Assembly (NCBI GenBank): GCA_963731035.1
Contig: CAVSUY010000016.1
Span: 107,394 to 171,393, forward strand
DNA length: 64,000 bases
DNA from: JAANXG01 sp963731035
GTDB taxonomy: Bacteria > Pseudomonadota > Gammaproteobacteria > Arenicellales > JAANXG01
Direction: 5' to 3'
Of the stretch, positions 62,238 to 64,000 are shown piece by piece. The position numbers were made by a program, and so were the translations under genes. The notes under the pieces are model-generated. The model was not told the DNA's origin and did not search any database. It saw only the letters and a program-made list of their open reading frames with translations. Position 1 is the first letter of the stretch; every line of letters begins with the position of its first letter.

Positions 62238-63053
62238 ATGCTAGACCTGAATATATTTCCAGACAAGAGAAGCCGTACTGATGGCTGGATCGACAAAATA
62301 CTGAAAGCGTGCTACCTGATTCGGAAGACTGTGCTTCCTGATTGCAAAGTGATCTTTTTGTCGCCTTTTCCGAAAAGTGGGAGCACGTATCTTAGCAAAT
62401 TGCTCGAATCAGCAACGGGATTCGAACGGACTCATTGGGTGCCCGGCTACAAACGAAATGAGCAGGACCTGTATTTGCCACGTGTCATAGACAGCATTGG
62501 ACGAAACGCAATTATCTATCAGCACGCCAAGGCGAACGAGAGAAACCTCGGCATTCTGAAAAGTGTTGACGCATCAGTCATCGTTCATACGAGAAACATA
62601 TACGACTGTATGGTGAGTCTAAGGGATTATTATGAGGCTCTGGGAGTTGCCGACCGAATGCCCTTTATGCCAGTAGTGGAGCACTATGGTGACCTGACAG
62701 AGGAACAGAAGTTGGATCTCTGCGTCGATATGGCAACCCCTTGGTATATACATCATTACGTGTCTTGGTCAGTGGCGGACCGGAACAAGGAGGTTCGCAT
62801 ACTATGGACTTCGTATGAGAGCCTCGTGACTTGTCCGAAGTCCTTTCTAGAGAGAATTCTCGAGTTTTGTGAAATGGATGTCTATGTCAAGCAAGTAGAA
62901 GACGCTTTGGATGAAATTGATGAGAAGAAGAGCAGATTCAACAAAGGTATTGTTGGGAGGGGTGTCGACAGCTTGACCGACTTCCAAAAAGAGAAGATGA
63001 GGAACATGACACGCTATTTCCCCGATATTGACTTCTCAACTATCGGTCTATAG
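62238..63053 (+). CDS. Sulfotransferase domain protein
   Basis: A 271-residue PAPS-dependent sulfotransferase-like protein. PFPKSGSTYLSKLL (44-57) is the 5'-phosphosulfate loop and VIVHTRNIYDCMVSLRDYY the 3'-phosphate motif with Arg and Ser; SRFNKGIVGRG near the end corresponds to the RKG-type PAPS contact. It would sulfate a carbohydrate or similar acceptor. The gene is visibly richer in A and T than everything to its left (long runs such as gatctttttg, gaagaagagcag) and sits beside transposase debris, so horizontal transfer is likely. Confidence 0.8.
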   Translation: MLDLNIFPDKRSRTDGWIDKILKACYLIRKTVLPDCKVIFLSPFPKSGSTYLSKLLESATGFERTHWVPGYKRNEQDLYLPRVIDSIGRNAIIYQHAKANERNLGILKSVDASVIVHTRNIYDCMVSLRDYYEALGVADRMPFMPVVEHYGDLTEEQKLDLCVDMATPWYIHHYVSWSVADRNKEVRILWTSYESLVTCPKSFLERILEFCEMDVYVKQVEDALDEIDEKKSRFNKGIVGRGVDSLTDFQKEKMRNMTRYFPDIDFSTIGL

Positions 63054-63218
63054 ACGCGAGGCAATCACCGTGCGGACATCCATGGATTGAACGGTGACGA
63101 TATTCATCCGACAGCAAACCACGTGCGAGCCCGGTCCCTGATATCTGAGTGGATCGAGAATTGCGGGTTTCGTCGGATAGGGCCGGAGCCCGCGGAGACT
63201 GTAAATTGATTTGTGTAG

Positions 63219-63931
63219 CTGCTCATTGTGGTGAAAGTGCGCCAGGACAAGCAGCTGATCAACAAGACCATCCATCTGGTCCTGGGGCGCAATCTGCACG
63301 GCGAGAAGGAGTTGTTGGGTCTGTGGCTGGACGAGACCGAGGGCGCCAAGTAATGGCTGACGGTGCTGACCGAGCTCAAGAACCGGGGGCTCAAAGACAT
63401 TTTCATTGCCGCGGTGGACGGCTTGACGGGCTTTCCAGATGCCATCGAGGCGCTGTAGCTGGACACCCGGATCCAGCTTTGCATCGTCTATATGGTCCGC
63501 AACTCGCTCAGGGTCGTCTCTTCGAAGGTCCGCAAGGCGGCGGCCGCCGATCTCAAAAAGATCTATACCTCCGCCATCATCGAGGAACCTGAGCGCGAGC
63601 TGCAGGCGTTTGGCGAGCGCTGGGATGGCCAGTAGCCGACGATCAGCCAGAGCTGGCGGCGACACTGGTCGCACCTGATCACATTGTTCGACTATCCGGA
63701 TGAGATTCGCAAAGTGATTTATACGACCAATGCGATCGAGTCGCTCAACAACGTGGTGCGCAAGGCCGTCAACAACCCAAGCTCTTTCCGAGCGATGCCT
63801 CGGCGATGAAGGTTGTCTTCCTCGCCATTGCAGCCGCTTCAAGGAATTGGACCCGGCCGGCACACGATTGGAAGGCGGCGTTGAATAGCTTTATGATTGA
63901 CTTCTGCGACCGAATGCCAGCAGACCTGTGA
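63219..63931 (+). pseudogene. Decayed IS256-family transposase
   Basis: The plus strand reads the C-terminal two-thirds of an IS256/Mutator transposase: VKVRQDKQLINKTIHLVLG, ELLGLWLDETEGAK, VLTELKNRGLKDIFIAAVDG, IRKVIYTTNAIESLNNVVRK. In-frame stops stand at 63351 (TAA), 63456 (TAG) and 63633 (TAG), and near 63775-63785 the frame shifts before FPSDASAMKVVFLA and the final stop at 63929. The catalytic first Asp region is missing on the left. The element is inactive; bases 63932-64000 may hold its right end. Confidence 0.88.
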
Positions 63932-64000
63932 ACCGGGCAGCTACGCAGAATTATTTACATGGTCAGCCCGCGATCCGCATCTCCGGCGTTGTGCTGTGGT

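Noticed and set aside
63048..63863. 271-codon minus-strand frame at the right edge
   Set aside because: It lies opposite the decayed IS256 transposase; the plus-strand translation has unmistakable transposase motifs despite stops.

Overview
The window reads as a chromosomal segment of a GC-rich gammaproteobacterium. The main evidence is the run metY(tRNA-fMet)-rimP-nusA-infB-rbfA-truB-rpsO-pnp at 1612-10423, in the Escherichia coli order, together with DksA, YheT and YdbH/YnbE/YdbL homologues typical of that class. The genus cannot be named from sequence alone; high GC, dispersed palindromic repeats, a TRAP transporter and several C1/amine genes fit a free-living marine or halophilic heterotroph or a Chromatiales-like lineage.

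Layout. 1-1384: end of nuoN and a UbiE-like methyltransferase. 1572-10921: initiator tRNA with its own promoter, two leader terminators, the translation/transcription operon, then dtd. 11328-13048: YheT hydrolase and a DksA carrying a long Lys/Ala-rich N-terminal tail. 13361-16506: stress block with Prx5, a secreted LEA-like 11-mer protein, glyoxalase I, Prx6 and a thioesterase. 16507-17186: a repeat field with two large hairpin elements. 17189-19930: ydbH-ynbE-ydbL, with ydbH frameshifted. 20260-24018: BepA-like protease, zinc-finger/yidD pair, CYTH protein and a headless Lhr fragment. 24234-28475: aminotransferase-mcl-mtkA-mtkB operon. 28634-36227: HD-GYP protein with a degenerate HD motif, DapA-like lyase plus aldolase/SDR fusion, and a TauABC-type ABC importer. 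36329-39671: a secreted DUF5602-type protein, tRNA-Arg(CCT), ArsR regulator, CDF zinc-type exporter and an esterase. 39834-45960: dimethylglycine/sarcosine dehydrogenase-like enzyme and a TRAP transporter. 46477-55592: class V PLP enzyme, Usp, a dead GGDEF-EAL gene, a PAS-GGDEF-EAL receptor, a CPA2 antiporter and a membrane diguanylate cyclase. 55816-61920: ACT protein, frameshifted CocE-type hydrolase, ATP-grasp enzyme and an aconitase-like enzyme missing one cluster cysteine. 62238-63931: a low-GC sulfotransferase gene beside a decayed IS256-family transposase.

How it works together. The minus-strand operon at 24234-28475 would turn malate into malyl-CoA, split it to acetyl-CoA and glyoxylate, and transaminate glyoxylate to glycine: the second half of the serine cycle. 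The nearby demethylating flavoprotein (39834-42281) would release C1 units from methylated amines, and the ABC and TRAP importers could supply substrates; this link is inference. Four loci (28634, 48502, 49546, 54615) belong to cyclic-di-GMP metabolism, one degenerate in its active site and one a relic. Two genes (ydbH, the CocE hydrolase) each carry a single frameshift in otherwise intact sequence, so either recent decay or assembly error is possible.
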